A stretch of DNA of 64,000 nucleotides from Eurosta solidaginis (lineage: Eukaryota; Arthropoda; Insecta; Diptera; Tephritidae): NCBI RefSeq assembly GCF_040869045.1, contig NC_090319.1, forward strand, positions 180,146,645 to 180,210,644, in the 5' to 3' direction. How positions within the stretch are numbered: position 1 is the stretch's first letter; every line of letters begins with the position of its first letter. The notes under the pieces were generated by a model, which worked only from the letters and a program-made list of their open reading frames with translations, made no database searches and was not told the origin of the DNA. Positions 9,872 through 19,323 of the stretch are shown here, in pieces. Position numbers and translations under genes: made by a program.

Positions 9872-11893
9872 CATATCTCCAAAGCACTTCATACTGCCGC
9901 CGAGGAAAAAATTGGTTACCGGCGGCCACGAAAAAACAACTGGTATGATGAAGAATGCCGCGTTGCAACCGAAAGAAAAGACGCTGCCTACAGGGCTACG
10001 TTAAAAGCGAGCGCGACAAGAGGTGTGTGTGAACGCTATCGTGAGTTGAAAAGGGAAGCGAGACGCCTTTTCAGGAAGAAAAAAGCAGAAGCAGAAAGGC
10101 GTGAGTGCGAGGAGCTTGAGCTGCTAGCCACCAGGAATAACGCCCGAAAATTCTACCAAAAAATACGGCGACAGACGGAAGGTTTTAAGACCGGGGCAAA
10201 CTCCTGTAGGAATGAAAACGGCGACCTTGTAACTGATGTCCAGAGAGTGCTTAGATTATGGAGGGAACACTTCTCTGCTCTCCTAAATGGAGGCAGTAAT
10301 TCGCCGCGCAGAGATGAAGAACCCGATCCCACAATCGATGATGATGGAATATATGTCCCCCCGCCCGATTATGACGAAGTTAGAATAGCAATAACCAGAT
10401 TGAAAAACAACAAGGCCGTGGGCGCTGATGGATTGCCTGCGGAGCTATTCAAGTTCGGCGGCGAGGAGTTGGTAAGGCGCATGCAGCAGCTTCTTAGCAA
10501 AATATGGGCGGACGAAAGCATGCCCGACGGTTGGAATCTAAGTGTTCTTTGCCCAGTCCACAAGAAGGGGGATACTGCAAAATGCACCAACTATCGTGGA
10601 ATCAGCCTTCTTAATATCGCATATAAGGTCCTTTCAAGTGTATTGTGCGAAAGATTGAAGCCCACCGTGAACCGGCTGATTGGACCTTATCAGTGCGGCT
10701 TCAGACCTGGTAAATCTACCATCGACCAGATTTTCACAATGCGCCAAATCTTGGAAAAAACCCGTGAAAAGAGAATCGACACACATCACCTCTTCGTCGA
10801 CTTTAAAGCCGCCTTCGACAGCACGAAAAGGAGCTGCCTATATGCCGCTATGTCTGAATTTGGTTTCCCCGCAAAACTTATACGGCTGTGCAAAATGACG
10901 TTGAGCAACACCATCAGCTCAGTCAGAATTGGGAAGGACCTCTCCGAGCCGGTCGAAACTAAACGAGGTTTCAGACAGGGTGACCCCCTATCGTGCGATT
11001 TCTTTAATTTAATGCTGGAGAAAATTATACTAGCTGCAGAACTTAACCGCACTGGAACAATATACTATAAAAGCGTGCAATTACTGGCATATGCTGATGA
11101 CATTGATATCATCGGCCTAAACACCCGCGCTGTTAGTTCTGCTTACTCCAAGCTGGAAAAAGAAGCGGTAAAGATGGGTTTGATGGTGAATGAGGACAAA
11201 ACGAAGTACCTGCTGTCATCGAGCAAAGAGTCAGCGCATATGCGCCTTGGCAACCACGCTACTGTTGGCAGCCATAATTTCGAAATAGTAAAAGACTTCG
11301 TTTATTTGGGAACCAGCATCAACATTAGCAACAACATCAGCACTGAAATCCAGCGAAGAATCAATCTTGCCAATAAATGCTACTTTGGACTAGGTAGGCA
11401 ATTGAAAAGTAAAGTCCTCTCTCGGCGAACGAAAATCATACTCTACAAGTCACTTATCGTACCCGTCCTGCTATATGGGGCAGAAGCATGGACCATGACA
11501 ACAGCAGATGAAGCGGCTTTGGGAGTGTTCGAGAGAAAAGTTCTTCGAAAGATTTATGGACCTCTACGCGTTGGCGATGGCGAGTACCGAAGAAGATTTA
11601 ATGATGAGCTGTACGAGCTATACGCAGACATCAACATAGTCCGGCGAATTAAAACGCAGCGGCTGCGCTGGCTAGGCCATGTTATGCGAATGAAAGATGA
11701 TGCTCCGGCCAAGAAAGTGTTTCTATCGGAACCCGCCTATGGAAGCAGAGGTAGAGGGCGGCCCCCACTCCGTTGGAAGGACCAGGTGGAAAACGATTTA
11801 AACTCCCTTGGTGTGACCAATTGGCGCCGGTTGGCGGAGCGAAGGAGCGACTGGCGCGCCTTAATGGACGGCCATAACCGTTTAGACGGTTAA
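9872..11893 (+). CDS. RTE-type reverse transcriptase, N-terminally truncated
   Basis: Open for ~674 codons without a stop. RT motifs in order: KAVGADGLPAELFK, NYRGISLLNIAYKVLS, QCGFRPGKSTIDQI, LFVDFKAAFDS, GFRQGDPLSCDFFNL, LLAYADDIDI (intact YADD). The C-terminal part has LLYGAEAW, a RLRWLGHVMRM segment and GRGRPPLRW, the signature RTE tail. The endonuclease of a full protein is missing. No start codon belongs to this copy; the frame is entered from the interrupted LINE. Enzyme: RNA-dependent DNA polymerase for target-primed reverse transcription. Alone, the fragment is unlikely to be mobile. Confidence 0.9.
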   Translation, partial: HISKALHTAAEEKIGYRRPRKNNWYDEECRVATERKDAAYRATLKASATRGVCERYRELKREARRLFRKKKAEAERRECEELELLATRNNARKFYQKIRRQTEGFKTGANSCRNENGDLVTDVQRVLRLWREHFSALLNGGSNSPRRDEEPDPTIDDDGIYVPPPDYDEVRIAITRLKNNKAVGADGLPAELFKFGGEELVRRMQQLLSKIWADESMPDGWNLSVLCPVHKKGDTAKCTNYRGISLLNIAYKVLSSVLCERLKPTVNRLIGPYQCGFRPGKSTIDQIFTMRQILEKTREKRIDTHHLFVDFKAAFDSTKRSCLYAAMSEFGFPAKLIRLCKMTLSNTISSVRIGKDLSEPVETKRGFRQGDPLSCDFFNLMLEKIILAAELNRTGTIYYKSVQLLAYADDIDIIGLNTRAVSSAYSKLEKEAVKMGLMVNEDKTKYLLSSSKESAHMRLGNHATVGSHNFEIVKDFVYLGTSINISNNISTEIQRRINLANKCYFGLGRQLKSKVLSRRTKIILYKSLIVPVLLYGAEAWTMTTADEAALGVFERKVLRKIYGPLRVGDGEYRRRFNDELYELYADINIVRRIKTQRLRWLGHVMRMKDDAPAKKVFLSEPAYGSRGRGRPPLRWKDQVENDLNSLGVTNWRRLAERRSDWRALMDGHNRLDG

Positions 11894-11916
11894 GCGCCAA
11901 TTAAGTAAGTAAGTAA
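9872..11916 (+). mobile_element. 5'-truncated RTE-clade LINE
   Basis: A 2.04-kb insertion flanked by 9-bp duplications, ending in (TAAG)n directly before the right duplication. An almost absent 3' untranslated region plus a short simple-repeat tail is typical of RTE elements. It is truncated at the 5' end so the endonuclease is missing, but the rest is open. The clean duplication and open frame suggest this is one of the youngest insertions here. Confidence 0.88.
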
Positions 11917-11925
11917 GTAGTGGAG
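11917..11925. repeat. Target-site duplication, right (RTE insertion)
   Basis: Exact copy of 9863-9871 (GTAGTGGAG). Confidence 0.9.
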
Positions 11926-12671
11926 ATAATATCACTGAAATATATATAAAATTACAAGAAGACTTAAATAGAGTATATGATTGGTTATGATCGAATAGGT
12001 TGATACTCAATATAAGCAAAACAAAATTTATGGTTATTTCAAGAAGGAATTTTCAAAACAATGTGTTACCACTTCTAAATATAAACAACGAAGCTATTGA
12101 CAAAGTCAGTACTATCAAGTACTTAGGAATCAAAATTGATGATAAACTCAACTTTATTGAGCACATCGATTACACGGTTGGGAAAATAGCCAAAAAGATA
12201 TATTTCATGCAAAGAACCTGCAAGTACTTAAGTAGACGGTACAAGGTAATGGTTTACAGATCGATAATCGAACCTCACTTCATATATTGTCCAACATTAT
12301 TCTTCATTATGAGAGATAGCCAAATTTACAAATTGCAAAAGCAACAAAACCGAGCTATGCGATTTATTCTTAGGAAACGCTATGACACACCTATCAGAGA
12401 TATGCTCGCCACTCTAAATTGGTTTTATCAAACGATGAATTTTATTAGAAACATAATAGAAGGCAACTTGCCTGAATATTTGAAAAGTAACATAAAATAT
12501 GTAAGAAATATTCATTCCATAAATACCTGCTTATAGAACTGAAGCAGATAAATGTAATTTGTACTATAAAGGATTAAAATTCTACAATGAATTAACAAAT
12601 GATGTTAAATCTAGTAACTTAAGGGAATTTAAACACAAATTGTACAATTACTGTAGAACACTGCCATTCTA
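11926..12671 (+). pseudogene. CR1-like LINE RT, C-terminal part
   Basis: Resumes as GDNITEIYIKLQEDLNRVYDW, hits an in-frame stop (TGA near 11988), then LILNISKTKFMVISRR, IKYLGIKIDDKLNFIEHID and the thumb segment to ~12530. A frameshift near 12525 leads into another frame that ends FKHKLYNYCRTLPF with a stop at about 12670. The order matches CR1/Jockey RT C-termini, which lack RNase H. The stop and frameshift make it non-functional regardless of the RTE insertion. Confidence 0.7.
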
Positions 12672-13176
12672 GTGCAAGATGAGCAAACTTTCGAATCATC
12701 AATAGCATTGCATACATTCTCATTACTCTACGCTGGCACTAGGAAGCTATCCCACGTATGAAAAAGTAGCCGAAGCTCATACTGTAACGCATCACTCATA
12801 CTAGTAAGTGCATCGCGGTTCAGATGTTGCCTTCGCACTTTAAATACGTTAACAGCGTCAGATACAACTGGCAAAATCCTTGCATTGGTGTAATTCGTGC
12901 TACCCAACTCTCACTCCATTTTTGCAGTCAGCAGATGCAGATAAATTAATTTAATTAGATTATATATTAATTACTATATATAGGTATAAGCTAGGCTTAG
13001 TATAAGCTGTAAGAAATAAATAAATTCAATTAAATTATATATAATACACAAAAATAGACTTAAATTAATAGAATAAGTAAATTCTCAACTTATAAACATA
13101 AAATACAAAATATAGAACTAATTTATATTTAACTAAATAGAATGCTCATGTATTCGCCAAATGCATAAGCATTCTG
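12672..13176 (+). other. LINE 3' region, then 3' internal end of the 412-like element
   Basis: No coding frame. The first ~330 bases are the LINE 3' untranslated region; AT-rich sequence leads up to the polypurine tract. The exact junction is not visible. Confidence 0.4.
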
Positions 13177-13188
13177 AAAAAAGGGAGA
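13177..13188 (+). other. Polypurine tract of the 412-like element
   Basis: AAAAAAGGGAGA immediately precedes TGTAGTG, the start of the second LTR. This is where plus-strand DNA synthesis starts in 412/mdg1-type elements. Confidence 0.8.
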
Positions 13189-13640
13189 TGTAGTGTAAAC
13201 AGCTAACAATTTCAATGCCAAATGAATAAACCAGTTAAAGTGCTACCCTGTAACAAAATTAATCTAAATTTTAATCAACAAAAACGAGGCATTTACTAAT
13301 TGTTGTTGATAGCGCAATTCACACGATTTAATACAGATGTGTGTACACCGCGCGACTAAACCAATTTTGCATTTAGGCAAATTTGCTGATATTGCATTTC
13401 CCACAGACGTCACAACTCAACACAAATATGTACGTACATATTTGTGTCGATTTGTATGTAGGTATTTAAGTATGTATGTTTAAAGTAAATATGTATGTAA
13501 GAATTCGTTTAGACTAAGTAAGTATGTAAAGTTAAAGTAAATATGTACGTAAGAATATGTTTAGAATAATCTAATATAAATTAGCTCAAAGTATTTGAAT
13601 AAAGGCAATTCCCACTTGAACTTCAAAACGCACATTTTAT
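13189..13640 (+). repeat. 412/mdg1-like 3' LTR
   Basis: Second copy of the 277-755 LTR. Similarity is strong to 13604 (AATAAAG) and weak after it, ending in CATTTTATA near 13640 where gypsy integrase sequence begins. The left flank of the first LTR is Helitron and the right flank of this one is gypsy integrase, so there is no shared target duplication. Confidence 0.78.
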
Positions 13641-13641
13641 A

Positions 13642-14095
13642 CTGGTGCTTTATGCCAGCCTCTTGTAAAAATTTCTTAAAATGCCTGCTCGTTAACTGTG
13701 CTCCATTGTCTGTGATTAGGATTTTTGGCGCGCCAAATCGGGCCAAAATCCTCTCCCTCATTCCTCTGATCAGATTCTCCGCTGTCGCCTTCCGTATTGC
13801 TATGATCTTTTCGAGAATTTGTCCACGCCATCGTATTTCCATGCTTCGAGCGCGGCAGTGGTCCAACGAAATCTGCGCAAACAGTAGCAAAAGGTTTGTC
13901 GGAAATCTGCGTGAGCATCTTACATGCAGCTTGTTGTTGGCTGGGCTGGTAGACTTGGCATGTGTGGCATTGTTGCACGTACTTCCGTACGTCCCTAAAC
14001 ATTCTAGGCCAGCAGTACCTCATCATTGCACCCGCGATGGATTTCCGTATACCCATGTGTCCTGCGCTCGGTGAGTCGTGTATTTCGTTGAGCAC
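13642..14095 (-). pseudogene. Gypsy integrase, truncated
   Basis: The minus strand gives the HHCC domain (HDSPSAGHMG ... QQCHTCQVYQP) and the core start CADFVGPLPRSK, with the first core Asp inside it. A frameshift follows, then an overlapping frame with ILARFGAPKILITDNGAQL, carrying the second catalytic Asp, and FLQEAGIKHQY. The third acidic residue and the C-terminal domain are missing because the sequence ends at the LTR junction. Inactive. Confidence 0.8.
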
Positions 14096-14277
14096 TCTTC
14101 TCCTCTCTGGTGTTGGTACGCATAGTTTTCACGGTACCGCATCCTCACCATCCATTTGACTCCCTATTCTGCGATACAATCGCCCTTCCTCCATCACGTA
14201 ATCGGGGAATTTCTCCGGCTCCTTCGTTACTTCGGCCATCTTCGTCGTGTACCATTTGCATGCAATAGCATCCTCCT

Positions 14278-14735
14278 CTATGCTTCCCAAAACTTCTTCC
14301 AGTGGCTGCCATGAGAGTGCGTCTGCGACACATTCATTTTTCCTTTTCTGTATTGTATGTCGAACGAATACTGCTGTAATTCAAGAGTCCATCTGCGATT
14401 CGGCATGATGGACTTTCGATCGTGTTTAACCATTTTAACGCCAAGTGATCGGTGATTACCGTAAAATTGTACCCCTCCAAATATGGCCTCATCTTTCTGG
14501 TAGCCCAGACGGTGGCTAGTCACTGCTTCTCCGTTGCCGAGTAGTTTGTTTCGGCCTTATTCAACCGACGGCTCGCGTACGCTATCACTCGTTCCTCGTG
14601 GTGCAACCCTTGAGTAAGACCTGCACCAAGGCCGTAATCGCTCGCATCAGTCTGTAACCGGCACCTCTTTGTAAAATCTGGGCACGCCAATGCTGGTGCT
14701 TGTATGAGCGCGTTCTTCAACGTTTCGAATGCCAC
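14278..14735 (-). pseudogene. Gypsy RNase H region
   Basis: FETLKNALIQAPALACPDF leads into LQTDASDYGLGAGLTQ (first catalytic Asp) and YSATEKQ (Glu). A stop is followed by another frame with NRRWTLELQQYSFDIQYRKGK. Typical Ty3/gypsy tether and RNase H order, broken by a stop at ~14520 and frameshifts. Confidence 0.75.
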
Positions 14736-15059
14736 CTATTGTTCCTCGCACCATTTCCACCTCCTTCCGTTCTTCAACATGATGTTAGAATGTGTACAAC
14801 CCGTGAAAAGTCGGGTACGAACCTTCAATACCACGAAACTACTCCTAGGAATCGCCTTAAGTCTCGTATGTTCTGTGGCGGCGTCAGCTCCTTGATGGCC
14901 GCAATTTTGTCAGGGTCCGTATGGATACCCTCTTCGCTGACCACGTGACCTAGATATTTTAAACTTTTCTTAAAAAACTCACATTTCTCCGGATTTATCT
15001 TCAAGTTGGCTCGACTTAGTCTCTGGAAAACTTCTCTTAGGTGGGCGATATGCTCTTCC

Positions 15060-15739
15060 AGTGTCGTGCTAGTATTTACTATATCGTTTAGTTAGGCAAA
15101 CGCATGTGGTTCCAACTCTGGGCCAATGACTCGATCGGGTGCTCTCTGAAATGTGACCGGGGCAGAGTGCAATCCAAACGGCATCACCTTCCACTGGTAC
15201 AGTCCTCGTCCGGGCAACATAAAAGATGTGAATTGGTTACTACTTTCTTCCATAGGGATTCGCCAATAACCGTTTTTGAGATCCAAGCTGCTTATAAACC
15301 GCGCGCTGCGTAATCTATCTAAAATATGCTGTATTCGGGGTAGTGGGTAAGCGTCTGGTACTGAGGGAGCGTTGAGTTGTCGATAGTCGACGCAGAGTCT
15401 CCACTTGCCGTTCTTCTTTCGAACCAGAACTATCGGCGCGCTGTGTTGGCTACGGGATGGCTCGATGCTGCATTTCTATATGAGGTCGGTTATTCCCTTG
15501 TTTACTATCTCTTGCATCTTTGGGTTCTTTGGAAAAAATCGTTGGTTTATCGGCCGATCATCTCGCATTACTATCTTGTGGGTGGCTACGTTTGACAAGC
15601 CGGACATCTCTTCAAAAATCTGTAACTCGTGTTTGAGAAAGGTACTTACCGCATCATCCATGCTGTTCTCCGCTAGTTGGACTTTTTGCTCACGCCCCTC
15701 GATCTCCTTGACACCGTTGTAATTTCCTTGGTCTACCAT
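15060..15739 (-). pseudogene. Gypsy reverse transcriptase, catalytic box lost
   Basis: The minus strand gives IVMRDDRPINQRFFPKNP, a frameshift, then MDLKNGYWRIPMEESSNQF and MPFGLHSAPVTFQR. The expected Y-x-DD box lies at ~15085-15100 but reads stop-L-N-D. Reverse transcription from this copy is therefore impossible. Downstream sequence continues as the connection segment EDIAHLREVFQRL type with further breaks. Confidence 0.8.
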
Positions 15740-15786
15740 CGTCGTACATGTTGCCGCCGGCTGCTTCTGATCATCAACTTGTAATA

Positions 15787-16419
15787 CTAGTTTTTCTCCG
15801 CCACTAGCTCCAACTTAGCCTTTGCCAGATAGTATGTGCCAATTACCACGCTGTCGACTAGCCCAGGTAAAACTAATAGCTCACTCGCATGCCTTTGTTC
15901 GCCCAATTGTATCTCTGCCTCGACCGCTTGGATTACCCTCTGTGCTCTACCATCGCACATCACCACTCGCGTCTCTACGTCTTTCAATTTGCGCGTGTCC
16001 AACTTTGCAGCTACCTTTTCGTTAACAAAGCTCCTCGTCGCTCCCGTATCGACCGATGCCATCATTTCTTGTCCGTCCAGTGTAATTGCAGCCAAGATTC
16101 GTCCTTGGGTCTGCCTAAGTGTTTTTGTTGTGCAGGAGGATTCGTTATTGGAGACCCCACTCCTCGCTATCAATGGGGGTCTCGGGCCATTTCCCGGCTG
16201 CCTTCGACAGCAGTCACGCGTCAACACGCCTGGTCGGCCACACTGCCAACAGAAGTCGCATCGCTCGTTTCGGCACCCATAGGCGAAGTCTCCGCTCTCG
16301 CCGCATCGTCTGCACGCGCTTCGTGGGCCTATGGTCCCTTGCTGTGGTCTAGTTGTGCTGCCTTGTGTTCCTGCGTCCTCCTGTCTCGGGTATTCCTTCT
16401 CTCTCCCGTCCGTTTGCAT
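15787..16419 (-). pseudogene. Gypsy gag C-terminus (zinc knuckles) and aspartic protease
   Basis: Two knuckles: CRRCGESGDFAYGC and CWQCGRPGVLTRDC. In a CX2CX4HX4C knuckle the fourth ligand should be His, but it is Asp in the first and Val in the second. About 45-60 residues later the protease motif VDTGATRSFV is intact, followed by a VVIGTYYL-type flap/end region. Open for ~210 codons. The missing zinc ligands suggest neutral decay. Confidence 0.78.
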
Positions 16420-17291
16420 GTACTAGCACCTCTCCTCCAGTCTTCGTGGTACGAATGGCCTTGCTGTTGATTTTAGTGTTTCCTTCTCGGGCGTAATGTT
16501 TTCATAGTCCTCGACTAGGCTGACCAAACCCTCCAGGCTACTAAACTCGCTTCTTTTTACATACAGCTGGTACTCTCACCGGGAATTTCTATATATTCTA
16601 TCCAGATTTTTGTAATCGGTGTAGTCGGCGTGTCGCATTAGCCCCTGTAACGGTAGAACATAATCTTTAAAGGCCTCACCTGGTCGCTGGAACTCGCTGC
16701 CGGATCTCGTCATCAAAATGCTCAAAGTACCTGGAACTTAGGAAAAACCTTAGGAAGTCTTTCATAAAGGCTTCCAACTCTTGCCAGTGCCGGTTGTTGT
16801 TGCGGTACCATACCAACGCCTTATCTTTCATGACTTCTGGTAGCGCTCGTGTGATGGAGTTGCGACCAACTTCGTAGCTGTCGCCAGATGATCCACCCGT
16901 TCAATAAAACATAGCGGGTCCTTGCCACTGTCATATTTCAGACCCCACTTACATACTCGATCCATTATATTTGTATGTGATGCCGGTTGATACATCGGGT
17001 ATGTCTGCTGCTCCTCGTTTCTGGGTGTATCGACCGGATTCTTCTTCTGCTCCATCGTTTGATTCGCGGCTGAAACGCCGCTGCTGCTTGGTAACACTAG
17101 CTGATCGCCAGGCCTGGTCTTGTATGCTGGGTCTCTGATTCGATGAAACGAGTCTCGAGGCTTGACTCGCTACCTTGCGCTTTAATGAAGCTCGTTCCAC
17201 TGCTTGTTCCACTGCTCTCTAGTTGAAATTCTACCGCGTATTTCACCAGCTCCTCGCGGTTGAGATAATATTCCCACGTGACTCTTGCCAT
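16420..17291 (-). pseudogene. Gypsy gag, frameshifted
   Basis: Possible start at 17291 (MARVTWEYYLNREELVKY). The frame shifts around 17100-17200 and again near 16950. A capsid-like piece is readable at ~16830-17000 (WGLKYDSGKDPLCFIERVDHL, LATATK), followed by further frameshifted capsid sequence. Typical retrotransposon capsid segment; no intact product. Confidence 0.65.
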
Positions 17292-17428
17292 TGTGTCTAT
17301 GTCTCTCTTGTTGGTTTCTGTATGCTTATATCCTTTGTATCCTCTGTGGTTATCCTCGTGTTTTTAATTATCTTTGTCTCCTCTTGTGATTATCCTCGTA
17401 TTGTTATTTTTTACCATATGACTCTATG

Positions 17429-17447
17429 TTCAGTGCTTCGGGCGCCA
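17429..17447 (-). other. Primer-binding site of the gypsy element
   Basis: The minus strand reads TGGCGCCCGAAGCACTGAA, two bases after the LTR. TGGCGCCC matches the tRNA-Lys-type sites used by several gypsy elements. Confidence 0.75.
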
Positions 17448-17449
17448 TT

Positions 17450-17675
17450 TGTGACCGACTTTTCCTTTGTCCGGGGTATGTTCGGTCCGTCCAGAATCCC
17501 TGTGGAAAGAGAAAATGATCCCTATCGTCTCCTTTTAAAGAGAAAGACCCTGTTTCAATTTCAAACATTATAATTTGTTTTATTCAATTTAATTTCTAAA
17601 CTATATAGGTTCGAATGTGTGGGCTCCAAAGCCGGTAGATTTGGGTCCTCAAAGTATTGATGACCTGTCATAACA
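17450..17675 (-). repeat. Gypsy 5' LTR
   Basis: 226 bp. On the minus strand it starts TGTTATGACAGG and ends CGGTCACA, giving TG...CA ends, and is followed by the primer site. It has an AT-rich centre. No second LTR copy exists in the window. Confidence 0.72.
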
Positions 17676-18093
17676 AACTGAAATACGAGGTGAACGATAT
17701 GCACGAAATAGATCTGCAGAACCACAGCTGAAAAGAAATCCAGCACGAACAAGACAAATACGACATCGTGTTCTAGAAAATATGTATCGTGTTGCTTTTA
17801 ATTGCGATCCAAAAATGGATTACAGTATTCATGGATATACTGGATTAATGAGTGCGATATGTCCACATTGTGAAGCAGCTAATTTTCTGGGTGGAACGGC
17901 TGGCATGTGTTGTGCTAATAGGAAAGTGAAATTGCCAGCATTTGAAACTCCACCTGATCCATTAGGTTAGGTTCAAGTGGCTGCCGTCCACATTGGAGCG
18001 GCACGATTGGTCCTTTATAGGCCCATTGTGAAACCACACGGATTTGTTCCTACTCTCCTAATCCAACCACTTCGTTGAGTTTATGAAGCTAAC

Positions 18094-18929
18094 TCAGCCT
18101 CGTGTATTGACCTCAGCTATATAAGTCAGAGCTACGAGAAACATCTTGCCCATAAAATGTTGCCTTCTTCTACCGAGCGCTGGACATTCGCAGAGTAGAT
18201 GCCTAACAGTTTCAGGCTCTTCTTCGTTGCAGCAGCTTCTAAAATAATCATTAAATGGAGCACCAATCCTTTCCGCATGCAGTCCAATACAAACGTGACC
18301 CGTGAGAAGACCTACAACTAAGGAAAGATCCCTCTTAAGGAAGGTGAGAAGCTCTCGCGGTCTCTTCTCATTCCATTCCGGCATTGTGAGTTTTGCTGGG
18401 TGGCGTATATCATGATGCTTCCACCTGGCCCCCGCTTCCATCAGTAGAGCCTCCTTTATCTTGCGCTTGCAGGTGGAGAGCGGCATGCCCAACCTCTTCC
18501 AGGATGGCGAAAGTGGAAGGGAGGTACTCTTTCTTGCAAGCTCATCCGCCATCTCATTACCTGGTATGCCCTTATGTCCCGGAACCCATACCAAATGCAG
18601 AGTAAACTGTTCAGCCATCACGTTAAGTGATCTGCGACAGCCTACTACAGTTTCAGAATTAGCTGTGACAGTTCAAGGGCTTTCAGTGCTCCTTGACTGT
18701 CCGAGAAAATATAAATGTGCTTCTGAGAGACTGCCTTCTTCCTAAGGAAGTCCACAGCGTCTTGTATGGTCACAAGCTCGGCCTTAAATACGCTACAGTG
18801 ATCTGGAAGGCGAAACGGTCTTTGTATCTCCAATCGTTCCGAATATACACCTCCTCCGACCCTGTTATCCAGTTTAGATCTATCTGTGTAGATCTGAATG
18901 CTGTTAGTGGACCTATCAGGGTCATTCAC
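18094..18929 (-). pseudogene. LOA-like LINE RNase H and C-terminal zinc region
   Basis: Frame one (18929-18645): IQIYTDRSKLDNRVGGGVY carries the first Asp (Gly of TDGSK changed to Arg), FKAELVTIQDA the Glu, and IFSDSQGALKAL the second Asp. After a stop, frame two (18621-18094): LVWVPGHKGIPGNEMADELAR carries the last catalytic residues, and the C-terminus has ERIGAPFNDYFRSCCNEEEPETV then HLLCECPAL, a cysteine/histidine cluster usual in I/LOA/R1-group LINEs. It degrades RNA in RNA-DNA hybrids in intact elements. Confidence 0.8.
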
Positions 18930-18959
18930 CCACTATTCCCTCTCAGGGATTAGTATCTC

Positions 18960-19300
18960 GTATCCCTTGTTAAAGTTGGTATGTGGTTTGCAGAAATCTG
19001 TCCATTCTGGTATGCAGAATCTGTCGAGAATTTCAGAATGTGGGCTAAATAAATAGATGATAGCTTGATTTGACCCATACTTAGGCTCAGGCTGATCGTT
19101 GTTATGTCTTCATCACTAAATTGAGGAAGAAACAAAACATTAAGTTTGGTACTAACAAGAATACACGATCTTGGCATTACCGAGGTGCCACAACTTACCA
19201 GTGTGTAGCCGGTGGACTTGAGATCGCAAATATTTTGTCCTACCACCCACGGCTCCTGGATGAGGACAATATCAGCTGCCCCTTTTAGATGTCAGTCGGA
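18960..19300 (-). pseudogene. LOA-like endonuclease N-terminal fragment
   Basis: The minus strand reads ADIVLIQEPWVVGQNICDLKS (containing the endonuclease QEPW motif), GYTLVSCG, PRSCILVSTKLN, then QFSDEDITTISL. The DxN and SDH motifs that should follow are absent; sequence jumps to RNase H near 18950. This defines the internal deletion. Confidence 0.7.
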
Positions 19301-19323
19301 GCAGCAGTGCAGCGGAAGCTGCT

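Larger units (their letters stand above)
6300..13020 (+). mobile_element. CR1-like LINE, split by an RTE insertion
   Basis: A single long frame carries zinc-finger, endonuclease and reverse-transcriptase domains (6865-9862); after an RTE copy (9872-11916) it continues to a stop near 12671. The 5' untranslated region is probably about 6300-6864, which is non-coding and contains no LTR. The 3' region ends around 12990-13025 in GTAAGAAATAAATAAATT. Both outer ends are estimates because no target duplication was found. CR1/Jockey-group placement follows from the domain order and the absence of RNase H. Confidence 0.7.
13642..17675 (-). mobile_element. Degenerate Ty3/gypsy element with 5' LTR
   Basis: Minus-strand order: LTR (17675-17450), Lys-type primer site, gag, zinc knuckles, protease, RT, RNase H and integrase, which breaks at ~13642 against the 412-like LTR. 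No 3' LTR is present. Many frameshifts and stops occur throughout. On its 5' side it abuts Helitron copy 2 at 17676. Confidence 0.85.

Noticed and set aside
17964..17972. Telomere-proximal sequence (TTAGG)
   Set aside because: Only two units, at the tail of a LINE; no array.
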